Source of the DNA: Chloroflexi bacterium UBA6077
GTDB lineage: Bacteria; Chloroflexota; UBA6077
NCBI GenBank assembly: GCA_002436065.1
Contig: DIXP01000112.1
Coordinates: 75,946 to 139,945 of the forward strand
Length of the DNA: 64,000 nucleotides
Reading direction: 5' to 3'
A program made the translations under genes and the position numbers. Each line of letters starts with the position of its first letter. Within the stretch, counting starts at the first letter, position 1. This document shows, in pieces, positions 33,533-42,189 of this stretch. The notes beneath the pieces were generated by a model, which did no database searches, was not told where the DNA came from, and saw only the letters and a list, made by a program, of their open reading frames with translations.

Positions 33533-35431
33533 TTAGCCATTAGCTGACGACTTCAGCACCACCGCGGCCTGGCCCGGCAATCTCCACCCACGCCCCGTCT
33601 CCACGGGCGCGGTACCCAACCCTCCATAGCGTGGATGCTCGCTGGACCACTGGGGTTCCCACCTCATTCCTGCGGGGGGGGCCAGGAGGGGCTCAGAGTC
33701 CGCTTGGAGGGGAAGATCGCGGCCAAGGTTTACCAGCAGAAGCCTGTCGTCCCCGTCCTTCCCAAAGAAGCGCAGGACGAAAGCCTCCTCCCCCAGCACC
33801 GCTCCGTCTACACCCCCCACCGCCTGACGGCTGAAGACTGGATCCTCTCGCCGGAGCCTCAACAGGTCCCTGTGCAGTGCATACGCCTCAGGGTGACGAT
33901 CCCTTTCCAACAGGTCGAGCTTGGAGCGCTCGAAGGTCGCCGGATCGGAGGGCTCAGCCAGGTGCGGCCTGATCTCCGCGCTCGCGATGGTCGGAAACTG
34001 GGAAAGGAACGCTCCCCTGCCCTCCTTGACCAGCCTGGCCAGCTCTGGATGATGGTCCGCGAAGTAGAGAAATGGGGTGGAGGCCGAGAACTCCTGCCCC
34101 TGAAACAGCATCGGGGTCTGAGGCGCCAGCAGCGTCAGGGCGGTCATGGCCCGATGGCGGCCCGGGCTGGTCAACTGGTGGCAGCGAAGCCCGGCAGCCG
34201 AGTTGGCGATCTGATCGTGGTTCTGAAGGTAGACTACGAAGGTCGCCGGCTTCAAGCCAAAGGTGGGGGTCCCTCGCCGCTTCCCCTGCCATCGATAGAG
34301 CTGTCCCTGGTAGAGATATCCCCACTTGACCATGGAGATGAACTCCTGGGGAGTACCCTGGTAGTCCTGATAGTAAGCCTCGGCGTGCCCGGCCATCGCC
34401 ACGGCGGCACTGTGGTGGAAGTCGTCGTTCCACAGGGCATCCAGGCCGTATCCCCCCTGCTCCAACGGCCGCACCAGCCCCACATGCTGCGGCTCGTTCT
34501 CCGCCACCAGCAGTACGGAACGTCCCCCAGCCGCCTCCCTCACCTCGCGACTGATGGCCGCCAACAGGTGCTCCTCGGAATCGTCGTAGAGGGTCTGGGT
34601 GGCATCCAAACGAAGCCCGTCCAGGTGGTACTCATCTATCCAGTAGGTCGCGTTGGAAATGAAGAACTCCCTGACGGAGGCGGAGTGGTTCCCATCCAGG
34701 TTGACCGCGTCGCCCCACTCGTTGGTGTGGCTACGGCTGAGGTAGTGCTCTGAGAAGCGCGGGAGATAGTTCTCATCTGGCCCAAAGTGGTTGTATACCA
34801 CGTCCAGCATCACCCCCAGACCAACGGCGTGGGCCCGGTCCACGAAGCGCCGGAAGTCGTCCGGCTCACCGTACAGGCGGGTCGGCGCAAAGAGGTTCAC
34901 CCCGTCGTAGCCCCATCCAAAGCGGCCGGGGAAGTCCGAGATAGGCATCAGGTTGAGCACAGTGATGCCGAAGGTTGCCAACTCCTCCAACTCTCGAGTC
35001 GCCGCCTCCCAGGTCCCTTCGCGGGTGAAGGTGCCGATGTGCATCTCGTACAGGACCTGCCCTTCCAGCCCTATTCCACGCCATTTCGCATCGGACCAGG
35101 CGAAGGCTCCGGGATCGACCACCTGGGAAGGACCGTGCGGGCCATCCGGCTGATATCGGGAGGCCGGATCTGGGAAGAGGTCGCCCCCGTCCAGCCGATA
35201 CCGGTAGAGGGTCCCCGCAGCGGCGCTGCCTATACGTCCTGCGAAATAGCCCCCCTGTTCCGGCTCCAGTTCCACTGCCGAGTTCCCCGTGGGAGCCCCT
35301 CCGGGGTCCGACTCGATCACCACCTCCACGCGGCGGCAGCATGGGGCCCAGACACGGAAGTGGACGCCCCCCTCCGGCATCGGTTCAGCCCCAACAGGGA
35401 GTCTGCGATCTACTAGCCCTATGCTCCGCAT
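33533..35431 (-). CDS. treZ: Maltooligosyl trehalose trehalohydrolase TreZ, copy 1
   Basis: 632 aa GH13 enzyme that releases trehalose from maltooligosyl-trehalose. The N-terminal CBM48-like domain has VHFRVWAPCCRRVEVVIESD. The GH13 barrel follows: LYEMHIGTFTREGTWEAATR, VMLDVVYNHFGPDENYLPRF, the nucleophile region DEYHLDGLRLDATQTLYDDS, the Glu region LLVAENEPQHVGLVRPLEQG, then LQNHDQIANSAAGLR. WNDDFHHSAAVAMAGHAEAY, which follows YGLDAL, is characteristic of TreZ. It precedes the debranching enzyme in one operon. A second TreZ lies at 55449 next to treY. ATG 35431 has no strong ribosome-binding site; some uncertainty about the start remains. Confidence 0.92.
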   Translation of the reverse strand: MRSIGLVDRRLPVGAEPMPEGGVHFRVWAPCCRRVEVVIESDPGGAPTGNSAVELEPEQGGYFAGRIGSAAAGTLYRYRLDGGDLFPDPASRYQPDGPHGPSQVVDPGAFAWSDAKWRGIGLEGQVLYEMHIGTFTREGTWEAATRELEELATFGITVLNLMPISDFPGRFGWGYDGVNLFAPTRLYGEPDDFRRFVDRAHAVGLGVMLDVVYNHFGPDENYLPRFSEHYLSRSHTNEWGDAVNLDGNHSASVREFFISNATYWIDEYHLDGLRLDATQTLYDDSEEHLLAAISREVREAAGGRSVLLVAENEPQHVGLVRPLEQGGYGLDALWNDDFHHSAAVAMAGHAEAYYQDYQGTPQEFISMVKWGYLYQGQLYRWQGKRRGTPTFGLKPATFVVYLQNHDQIANSAAGLRCHQLTSPGRHRAMTALTLLAPQTPMLFQGQEFSASTPFLYFADHHPELARLVKEGRGAFLSQFPTIASAEIRPHLAEPSDPATFERSKLDLLERDRHPEAYALHRDLLRLRREDPVFSRQAVGGVDGAVLGEEAFVLRFFGKDGDDRLLLVNLGRDLPLQADSEPLLAPPAGMRWEPQWSSEHPRYGGLGTAPVETGRGWRLPGQAAVVLKSSANG

Positions 35432-35812
35432 CTACCCGGTATTCCTCCCAACCACCCCTGGCTCTTCGCGGTGTTGTGTGAAGTCTCGGCCGTGAACGGC
35501 CGGGCTAATCACGATCAGGCTGACGCGGTTAGCCCCGCTGCTCCTGCCCCTGATTGCACAATGAGTACCTTGATGCCCTGCGTCAGGCATGGTTCAGACA
35601 ACAGGCGAGATGGCGTAACAGTGTAGGGGCGACCGGCCGGTCGCCCTGGCGGGGCAGGCCGGCGAATGGGCAGGGCGACCGCGGGTCGCCCCTACAGCAA
35701 TGTCACCACAGTCGCGAACCATGCCCAGCGTCACCCTGGAGTCCCGGCCTGTTGGTAATGATATACTGGCGACAGAACGCTACCTCAGGGAAGCCCTTTG
35801 CCAGGAGCTACG
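35432..35812. other. Divergent intergenic region treZ/otsB
   Basis: 380 bp without a gene. It contains a 63-bp inverted-repeat unit at 35633-35695 (ends GTAGGGGCGACC and GGTCGCCCCTAC) and a small palindrome CTCGGCCGTGAACGGCCGGG near 35488. Promoters for the treZ operon (minus) and otsB (plus) should lie here; I could not define them. Confidence 0.5.
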
Positions 35813-36661
35813 ATGAGACTACCGCCCGACCTACTGCTCAACCCATCCGCGGCCTGGACCGCGCTATCCCACAAGCCCGCGGGCCTCCTCACCGATGTGG
35901 ATGGAACCCTCAGCCCCATTACAGATCAACCCGACAGGTCGGTCCTCCATCCGGTGGTACCTGAACTCCTCCGGCGACTGTCGAAGCGACTGGATCTGGT
36001 GGCAGTGATCTCGGGCCGGCCGGTGTCCCAACTACTCCCTCTGGTGGGGGTGGAAGGGCTGGTCTACGTAGGAAACCATGGTCTGGAGTGGTGGCAAGAT
36101 GGCCGAGCCGTGGTCGTGCCCCAGGCGGAGCCCTTCCTCGAAGTGATAGCCGAAGCCGTGCGAGAGCTACGGGGAGAGATCCAACTGCCGGGGGTGCTGG
36201 TGGAGGAGAAGGGCGCCAGTGCTACCATCCACTATCGCCTCACCGACGATCCCGAGACGGCCAGACGAACCATTCTGGAAACCCTCTCTCGCGCTCCATC
36301 GGTCCGAGGGCTGCAACTGACCGAGGGACGGATGACGGTCAACCTGCTGCCTCCCGTCTCGGTCGACAAGGGCAGCGCCGTGGAGAGGCTGGCCAGGGAG
36401 AGGGGGCTGCGTGGAGCGCTCTACCTGGGCGATGATGTGACCGACGTTGATGCCCTGCTGGCCCTGCGCGATCTGAGGCGCCGAGGTGGAATCGACAGCC
36501 TCGGGGTGGCCGTGGGCAGTACTGAGGCACCTGCCGACCTGATGGAGGCGGCCGACTGCCGCCTGGAAGGGGTGGAGGCTGTAGTCTCCTTTCTACAAGC
36601 AACTGCCGATCACCTTGATTCAACCGCTGGGCTTCGGACGGTGCTTCGCCAACCGGAATAG
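35813..36661 (+). CDS. otsB: Trehalose-6-phosphate phosphatase
   Basis: 282 aa HAD-superfamily phosphatase that turns trehalose-6-phosphate into trehalose. HAD motif I is LLTDVDGTLSPITDQPD (catalytic Asp pair near residues 29-31). Motif II is VAVISGRPVSQLLPLV, and GNHGLEWW follows. The motif III Lys lies in SVDKGSAVERLARE, and motif IV is LYLGDDVTDVDALLAL. ATG 35813 has AGGAG 5 bases upstream. OtsA, its partner, is at 44026 in a separate operon. Cytosolic. Confidence 0.95.
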   Translation: MRLPPDLLLNPSAAWTALSHKPAGLLTDVDGTLSPITDQPDRSVLHPVVPELLRRLSKRLDLVAVISGRPVSQLLPLVGVEGLVYVGNHGLEWWQDGRAVVVPQAEPFLEVIAEAVRELRGEIQLPGVLVEEKGASATIHYRLTDDPETARRTILETLSRAPSVRGLQLTEGRMTVNLLPPVSVDKGSAVERLARERGLRGALYLGDDVTDVDALLALRDLRRRGGIDSLGVAVGSTEAPADLMEAADCRLEGVEAVVSFLQATADHLDSTAGLRTVLRQPE

Positions 36662-36664
36662 GCC

Positions 36665-36802
36665 GTAGTGCAGGGCCCTGTGCCCTGCCAACCGTTGGCG
36701 TACACCGAATTAGCCACGTGGTGGTGCACACCCCCCCCAGCACCATGGGCCAACGGCGCAAGGCAGAGCAACAGGACGGCAGGGCAGGGCGCCCTGCACT
36801 AC
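36665..36802. repeat. MITE-like inverted-repeat element, copy B
   Basis: 138 bp with ends GTAGTGCAGGGC and GCCCTGCACTAC. It is in the opposite orientation to copies A, D and E, since the CCGTTGG segment is at the left. It begins 3 bases after the otsB stop. Confidence 0.85.
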
Positions 36803-36835
36803 GGATCGAAACCACATAGGTGGAGTGAGAATCGG

Positions 36836-37165
36836 ATGAAGATGGTGATGGCCATAGTCCAGAGGGAGGACGCCGGCGAACTATCGGACGGGCTGGTCCA
36901 CAGGGGTTTCCGGGCTACACGCATCGACACGGCGGGGGGCTTCCTGAAGAGCAGCAACGTGACCCTGCTCACCGGCGTGGAGGACTCGCAGGTGGAGGAG
37001 GTACTGAGTCTGATCCGCTCCCACTGCAATCGCAGGACGGTGACGGTGAATCCCACGGCCTCCAGCGTGGTGCCGGGCCAGTTCTACGTGCCCTTTACAA
37101 TGGAGGTTGAGGTGGGCGGCGCGACTGTGTTTGTCCTGCCCGTGGACCACTTTGAGCGGATTTAG
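36836..37165 (+). CDS. PII-like cyclic-di-AMP receptor (DarA/PstA-type)
   Basis: 109 aa, matching the DUF970/DarA family of trimeric PII-like proteins that bind c-di-AMP. Readable family segments are MKMVMAIVQREDAGELSDGL, the T-loop-side RGFRATRIDTAGGFLKSSNV then TLLTGVEDSQVEEVL, and VEVGGATVFVLPVDHFERI. The start at ATG 36836 excludes the upstream frame, which runs through the repeat element. The family is known from Firmicutes as a c-di-AMP sensor of unclear output. Its place between otsB and the otsA riboswitch region suggests a link with trehalose/osmolyte control (inference). Confidence 0.88.
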   Translation: MKMVMAIVQREDAGELSDGLVHRGFRATRIDTAGGFLKSSNVTLLTGVEDSQVEEVLSLIRSHCNRRTVTVNPTASSVVPGQFYVPFTMEVEVGGATVFVLPVDHFERI

Positions 37166-37210
37166 AGGATGGGGACGGGGAGTGATGATAATAGTAGAGG
37201 AGGGGGACAC

Positions 37211-37858
37211 ATGCATCCATCCAAGAAGTGGCACGGCGAAACCCTGGGTAAGGCTGCGGTTGAGGCGCTGAAGCGGAACGGCTTCGACGCCGTCTACGTC
37301 GAGGACTCCGCCACCGCCTGCCAGACAGTGCTCTCGATGATCCCATCCGGGGCGACAATCGGGTTCGGCGGCTCCCTGACGCTGGAGGAGACCGGCCTCC
37401 TCAGCCGCCTTCGCGAGGGGGACTATCAGCTTATCAACCCTCCCTGGGTCGAGCTATCCATGTCCAGGGAGCAGCGACTGCCGCTGCGGCGACAGGCGAT
37501 GGTCGCGGATGTCTTCCTATCCAGCACCAACGCCCTAACCCTGGATGGACGGTTGGTGAACACCGACGCCACAGGCAACCGGCTGGCACCCATGATGTTC
37601 GGCCCGAAGAGGACCATCCTGGTGGCGGGAGTCAACAAGATCACGAGGTCCTTGGACGAGGCGCTGGACCGGGTCTCCTCCGTGGCCGCGCCCCCCAACG
37701 CCAAGCGGCTCAACTGCGACACCCCCTGCGTCACCACCGGCCTCTGCGGCGACTGCCGATCCAAGGACCGGATCTGCAACGTGACGGTGATCCTCCATCG
37801 AAAGACGCGCGGCGTGGACCTCAGCGTGGTGGTGGTGGGGGAGGAGTTGGGGCTATAG
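37211..37858 (+). CDS. LUD-domain protein (lactate-utilisation LutC/YkgG-like)
   Basis: 215 aa. The LUD fold is shown by GKAAVEALKRNGFDAVYVED, SMIPSGATIGFGGSLTLEET, DVFLSSTNALTLDGRLVNTD, ATGNRLAPMMFGPKRTILVA and GVNKITRSLDEALDRV. A Cys-rich tail (CDTPCVTTGLCGDCRSKDRI) may bind a metal. LutC-type proteins belong to lactate oxidation complexes, but LutA/LutB are absent here, so this single-gene form is of uncertain function. ATG 37211 has GGAGG 7 bases upstream; 45 bases separate it from the c-di-AMP receptor gene, so they may be co-transcribed. Confidence 0.85.
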   Translation: MHPSKKWHGETLGKAAVEALKRNGFDAVYVEDSATACQTVLSMIPSGATIGFGGSLTLEETGLLSRLREGDYQLINPPWVELSMSREQRLPLRRQAMVADVFLSSTNALTLDGRLVNTDATGNRLAPMMFGPKRTILVAGVNKITRSLDEALDRVSSVAAPPNAKRLNCDTPCVTTGLCGDCRSKDRICNVTVILHRKTRGVDLSVVVVGEELGL

Positions 37859-37976
37859 ACCGGGCCACGACGAGAGATGGCCCACTTTCGATCCAAGATG
37901 AACAGAATGATTCTCTCTCTACATTGCCTTTCTCACGATCTGTAAGAAAGCGCCGGTAGACTGTGCCCCAGCACAC

Positions 37977-38008
37977 CGCTGTCATCTATCGTCCATTAGA
38001 TGACAGCG
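37977..38008. promoter_or_regulatory. Perfect 12-bp hairpin before the secreted-protein gene
   Basis: CGCTGTCATCTA and TAGATGACAGCG around an 8-base loop, 27 bases before ATG 38036 and 118 bases after the LUD stop. It could end the upstream transcript or lie in the leader of the next gene. No U-run beyond GGTTTCC. Confidence 0.45.
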
Positions 38009-38035
38009 CGGTTTCCCTACTTGCTGGAGGGCACC

Positions 38036-39376
38036 ATGTATCGAATGGCCATCACGGCGATCCTTCTATTGACTGCCGCCTTCGGCACCCTGGCAATTTC
38101 CTCCGCGGAGACTACCTCTCCATCTCTCTCTGAGGATGGCTATTCGGTGAGCAACCCAAAGTTCCGGCACTATCGGGACCATCGAGGTGGTGAAAGGGTC
38201 CTGGGACTCTCCATTTCGCGGGAGTTCACCCTGATGGGGTCCAAGACGCAACTCTTCCAGCGCGGGGCAATCCAGCAACACGCGGACTGGAGCATAGGTT
38301 GGCTGGACATCACGGGGGAGGATATCCTGCCGTACACCCACTTTGGCGGCCTGACCGTTCCGCCCATCGACCCTGCACTGGTAAAGGCCGCCCCGCGCCC
38401 CGACGATCCGGACGTCACGGCAAAGACCCTCGCGTTCGTGCAGGCCAATTCACCGGACGAGTGGGAGGGGATGAGAACTCTGTTCTACTCCACCTTCGCC
38501 GGCACCGTGACATACCGGGATGCCTTCCCCCTAGCCGACGCCGATCAGGCACAGGTGCCCCTGGTCAACCTGGAGACGTGGGGCATCCCGATAAGCAGAC
38601 CCGCCCGCGACCCGCGCAACCACGATTTCGTGTATCTCCGCTTCCAGCGCGGCATCCTGCACTACGACAGAAGCTCGGGCGAGACCAAATGGCTGCCGGT
38701 GGGAGAGTTCCTCAAGGCGCTGATCACCGGGCAGAACCTCCCCACAGACCTCGAGCAGGAGGCCAAAGAGAGCAAACTGTATCGCCAATACGACAACAGC
38801 AAGCCACTGGGATTGGGCAAATCCAACCTCCTCCCCGATACCGATCTCTTCGCGGCCTTCGAGGCAGACGGAGTGGAAGTCCCGACACCGGTGCCGCCCA
38901 CCCCCACCCCCATTCCAGTGATCGCTACCCCCACCCCATCCATACCGGAGTACGTCGCCGTCTATGGCTCCGAATGGTTCGTGGATCAGACTATCAACGC
39001 CCTGAATATGCAGTACTGCAACCCGGTGGAGTTCATCTATCAGGTGGTCGAGGTGCCCGACCACTCTCGCTTCGACATACCGAGCCGCACCCTGTATGTC
39101 ACTGAAAGGGATGCATTTCCCCCAGCCTGGAGAGAGACTCGGGATATCCAACTCCTCTGGTACGGCGGATGGATTGCACACGCCATTGTTCACGCTGAGC
39201 AGCACTGGAGCGGCAGGCCGACTACGGGCCTGCAAGCAGAGCAGGAGGCCAGGTATCGGCAGAAGGACTTCCTCGTCGCCCATGACTGCGACTGCAACGA
39301 CGGGGCCTTCATCAAGCGGCTGACCGAAGCCATCAACAAGAACAACCTCGAGTTTACCGAGTGGGCCCAGCCGTAG
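38036..39376 (+). CDS. Secreted protein of unknown function with Pro-Thr linker
   Basis: 446 aa. A signal peptide (MYRMAITAILLLTAAFGTLA) is followed by a domain with HYRDHRGGERVLGLSISREF and GSKTQLFQRGAIQQHADW, similar to N-terminal modules of other secreted Chloroflexota proteins. A Pro-Thr linker (VPTPVPPTPTPIPVIATPTP, about residues 280-300) leads to a C-terminal domain containing GGWIAHAIVHAEQHWSG...EQEARYRQKDF. The latter resembles the helix pair of metallopeptidases (HExxH...E) but lacks a proper HExxH. GGAGG lies 5 bases before ATG 38036. It shows the same architecture as the protein at 29314, though not evident sequence identity. Confidence 0.65.
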   Translation: MYRMAITAILLLTAAFGTLAISSAETTSPSLSEDGYSVSNPKFRHYRDHRGGERVLGLSISREFTLMGSKTQLFQRGAIQQHADWSIGWLDITGEDILPYTHFGGLTVPPIDPALVKAAPRPDDPDVTAKTLAFVQANSPDEWEGMRTLFYSTFAGTVTYRDAFPLADADQAQVPLVNLETWGIPISRPARDPRNHDFVYLRFQRGILHYDRSSGETKWLPVGEFLKALITGQNLPTDLEQEAKESKLYRQYDNSKPLGLGKSNLLPDTDLFAAFEADGVEVPTPVPPTPTPIPVIATPTPSIPEYVAVYGSEWFVDQTINALNMQYCNPVEFIYQVVEVPDHSRFDIPSRTLYVTERDAFPPAWRETRDIQLLWYGGWIAHAIVHAEQHWSGRPTTGLQAEQEARYRQKDFLVAHDCDCNDGAFIKRLTEAINKNNLEFTEWAQP

Positions 39377-39548
39377 TCCCCTTCGGCTGCCCGCCTGTCC
39401 ACTCCCGGAGGTACGAGGATCATCACCTCGTGCGTTGGCTCCTCGAAGCCTTGTGTTGAGTCTCCGAGTCTGGGGGTTGTGCCTCTGGTCGCAGACAAGG
39501 TAGTATCAATGCCGTCCCGGGAATCCGGCTTCAGAAGAGGGGACCAGG

Positions 39549-41624
39549 ATGCACTCCTTCCAATCGTTTATCTCCACTCTGATGCGACCTGAGCAGGGCT
39601 CCGACGGCTTCCAGCTTGTCGATGCCATGCAACAGCTGAAGGCCAAGAACCAGGGTGAGGTCGGCCTTACCATGGCCCTTAACGCTGCCTTTCTCATCTC
39701 TCTGGCAGGCGGAGACCATCCGACGAACCACGAGGCCACGGAGCTGTTGGCTCGGGCATTCGCCACTCCAACATTGGAAGGAATAGCTCGTTTCTACCAG
39801 GCCGGCCTCCACTTGATCCCTCAGGAGATCGAGCGCGTCTGCCGCGAGGACGCGACCTTCGCCGGCCAGCTTCAGGCGCTGCACCAATGGGTCGCCGGCA
39901 AAACCAACCCGCGCGACCAGGACCGAACGGCGGAGAAGCTCTGGTCCGCGTTCTTCCCAGAGGCTGTGGGTCTTCGCGACGACTGGCAGGGACAGATCGA
40001 TGCCCTGCGAGCGAGGCGAACTGTCAATGTCTTGGAGCTCAGTCGCTCTCCGATCAGCGATCCCATCCGGCAGATCCTCTTCACTTCGAACGTTCTGCTG
40101 GGCATGCCGGCGGAGCCCGGCGCTCCGGAGAAGTGGGGAGTCGCCCCAGCTCTGCGGGAGCAGTTGCTGCGGGTCGCCGGAGAGCCTCAGCTCTACTGGT
40201 ACGATCACCCGATCCAGATCGGTGTGGAGCCGGCCGCCAACGAAGTGCTGTATGGCCTCCGCGGCCTGGATGCGGCCCTGGATTTCGAGCGGGATCGGGG
40301 TCGCCTCCCTCTCGATGCGAGGCTGACCTGCGTCCTGACGGTATCCACGACCCACCGGGGACTTCAGGACATCGCCCAGCCCTATCTGGAAGGGGAGTTC
40401 GCACGCTCCGGAAGACTCAGGAATTTAGACGTCTACACCTTCACTGAGGAGCAGGCGCGAAGGCTGGTGGATGACATCCTCGCGCCCGCGGCTCGCCACT
40501 ACATGGGGCGAGACGATGCCACAGAACTGCTGGCCATGTTCGGGGTGGACGGCGAGTACGGTCGCCACTACAGCTTCTTGAAAGCCATCGCCGCCTTCTG
40601 GAGCGTCTTCATTCGGCCAGAGATCGCAGCCACCTTCAAGATCGACCTGGACCAGGTATTTCCTCAGCGAGAGCTGGTGGCGCAGACGGGGCGCTCCGCC
40701 TTCGAGCACTTCACCACCCCGCTCTGGGGAGCCCAAGGAGTCGGCGCCGACGGCGAGCCGCTGGATCTGGGGATGATTGCCGGTGCACTGGTCAACGAGA
40801 AGGACATAGGAACATCGCTCTTCACCCCCGACGTTCGCTTCCCAGACCAACCCCTCTCCCCCGACGAGTACATCTTCTTCAGCGCACTCCCACAGGCCCT
40901 CTCCACCAAGGCGGAGATGATGGCCCGCTACGACGGTGAAGGGCTGGACGGCCGGACAAACTGCCTGCAGCGGGTGCACGTCACCGGCGGGACCAACGGC
41001 ATCCGGATCGACAGCCTTCGCCGCCATCGTCCGTTCACCCCCTCCTTCATCGGCCGAGCGGAGGACCAGGCGTACCTCCTCTCCGCCCTTCCGGGAGCAG
41101 GACCGAGACTCGCCTACCTGCACGAGGCCGGCTTGATCATGCGCCACGACAAGGAGGCATTCGCCCAAACGGCGATCCAGTCCGCCAAGGTTGGGACGCT
41201 GATCGGCGACTATCTCCGCATTCTCTACTTCTCCGCCTATGCCAGAGTGCTGGCCGGCGACGTCGCCGAGGTCAAGCGCATCCTCGACCCCTTCACGGGC
41301 TGTTTCATCTCCCGAGTCCCCACCACAGTCGCCTACCTACGCTTCGCTCTCAAGGCGGCCTCCCTGTATGAATCTGGAAACCAGCAGCAGGCACAGGAGT
41401 TCGTGACCCTGGGAACGCGGCGGATCTCAGGAGCGCTGGAGTTCGTGCAGGGGGAGGCCAGCCCGCTCCGGCACTGCTACGAGCGGGAGCGGGCCGGATG
41501 GCACCTCTACTACGATACCCTCTCGGCCGTGGAGGAAGCCCTGGCCAGAGGAGACAGCCTCGCCGCGAAGCTGAAAGAGCGAGCCTCGGCCCTGGTAGCC
41601 CGCTCCCTGGTCCGTACTGGCTGA
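39549..41624 (+). CDS. Large protein of unknown function, possibly GT-A-like
   Basis: 691 aa, no signal peptide or membrane segment. The N-terminal third is helical. The middle has an alpha/beta domain with LTCVLTVSTTHRGLQDIAQP and FKAI-type segments such as YSFLKAIAAFWSVFIRPEIA. FKIDLDQVFPQRELV (DLD could be a metal-binding DxD), MIAGALVNEKDIGTSLFTPD and VHVTGGTNGIRIDSLRRHRP follow, then FIGRAEDQAYLLSALP. These resemble the donor- and acceptor-binding parts of GT-A glycosyltransferases. I cannot name a family. Its position between trehalose/glycogen genes supports a role in glycan or solute synthesis (inference). It starts at ATG 39549 after AGAGGGGACCAGG. Confidence 0.6.
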   Translation: MHSFQSFISTLMRPEQGSDGFQLVDAMQQLKAKNQGEVGLTMALNAAFLISLAGGDHPTNHEATELLARAFATPTLEGIARFYQAGLHLIPQEIERVCREDATFAGQLQALHQWVAGKTNPRDQDRTAEKLWSAFFPEAVGLRDDWQGQIDALRARRTVNVLELSRSPISDPIRQILFTSNVLLGMPAEPGAPEKWGVAPALREQLLRVAGEPQLYWYDHPIQIGVEPAANEVLYGLRGLDAALDFERDRGRLPLDARLTCVLTVSTTHRGLQDIAQPYLEGEFARSGRLRNLDVYTFTEEQARRLVDDILAPAARHYMGRDDATELLAMFGVDGEYGRHYSFLKAIAAFWSVFIRPEIAATFKIDLDQVFPQRELVAQTGRSAFEHFTTPLWGAQGVGADGEPLDLGMIAGALVNEKDIGTSLFTPDVRFPDQPLSPDEYIFFSALPQALSTKAEMMARYDGEGLDGRTNCLQRVHVTGGTNGIRIDSLRRHRPFTPSFIGRAEDQAYLLSALPGAGPRLAYLHEAGLIMRHDKEAFAQTAIQSAKVGTLIGDYLRILYFSAYARVLAGDVAEVKRILDPFTGCFISRVPTTVAYLRFALKAASLYESGNQQQAQEFVTLGTRRISGALEFVQGEASPLRHCYERERAGWHLYYDTLSAVEEALARGDSLAAKLKERASALVARSLVRTG

Positions 41625-41655
41625 CCAGAAGCCCCTTTTCCGTATCTGGTGGCAG

Positions 41656-41789
41656 GTAGTGCAGGGCCCTGTGCCCTGCTACCCGTTGGCGTACCCGCAC
41701 ATAACCACATGCCCCGTCCCGCGCCCGGACCCGTGGGCAACGGCGCAAGGCAAATCAACCGGACGGCAGGGCAGAGCGCCCTGCACTAC
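41656..41789. repeat. MITE-like inverted-repeat element, copy C
   Basis: 134 bp with ends GTAGTGCAGGGC and GCCCTGCACTAC, in the same orientation as copy B. A partial extra end (GGGCGCTCTGCACTATATAG) follows directly, as if a second copy had begun or been truncated here. Confidence 0.82.
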
Positions 41790-41868
41790 ATATATGCGGG
41801 GCGCTCTGCACTATATAGGGATCGCAGTGGCGGATCACTAGCAGCATCTGGTACAGGTGACGGACACG

Positions 41869-42189
41869 TCATAGCGGGAGTAGCTCTCCCGCCAGCGCGA
41901 CCAGGATGCCGGCAAGGACGGCCTTGGAGAGGTTGCGGGTAGCCAGGGCGGCGGCGAAGGTGGCGACACCCGCCCAGAGGTAGCCGTTGGAGGGGCTGAC
42001 GGCCAGGGAGCCGTCGCGAAGCAGGATGCCAGGGAACACGAGGGCAGCGAAGACGGCTGGTGGCAGGTAGCCCAGCCAACGGACCAACCCGTCCGGCAGC
42101 TTGCGGGCCGAAAGGACCAGCAGCGGCGCCAGTCGAACGGGGTAGGTGGCCACCATCATGGCCACGATGAAGGCTATCTTCCCTTCCAT
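41869..42189 (-). CDS. azlD: Branched-chain amino acid exporter small subunit AzlD
   Basis: 106 aa with four membrane segments. TYPVRLAPLLVLSARKLPDG, PPAVFAALVFPGILL and KAVLAGILVALAGELLPL are typical of AzlD. It works with AzlC as an exporter of branched-chain and other amino acids. Its start overlaps the azlC end by 16 bases, so the pair is translationally coupled. Confidence 0.92.
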   Translation of the reverse strand: MEGKIAFIVAMMVATYPVRLAPLLVLSARKLPDGLVRWLGYLPPAVFAALVFPGILLRDGSLAVSPSNGYLWAGVATFAAALATRNLSKAVLAGILVALAGELLPL

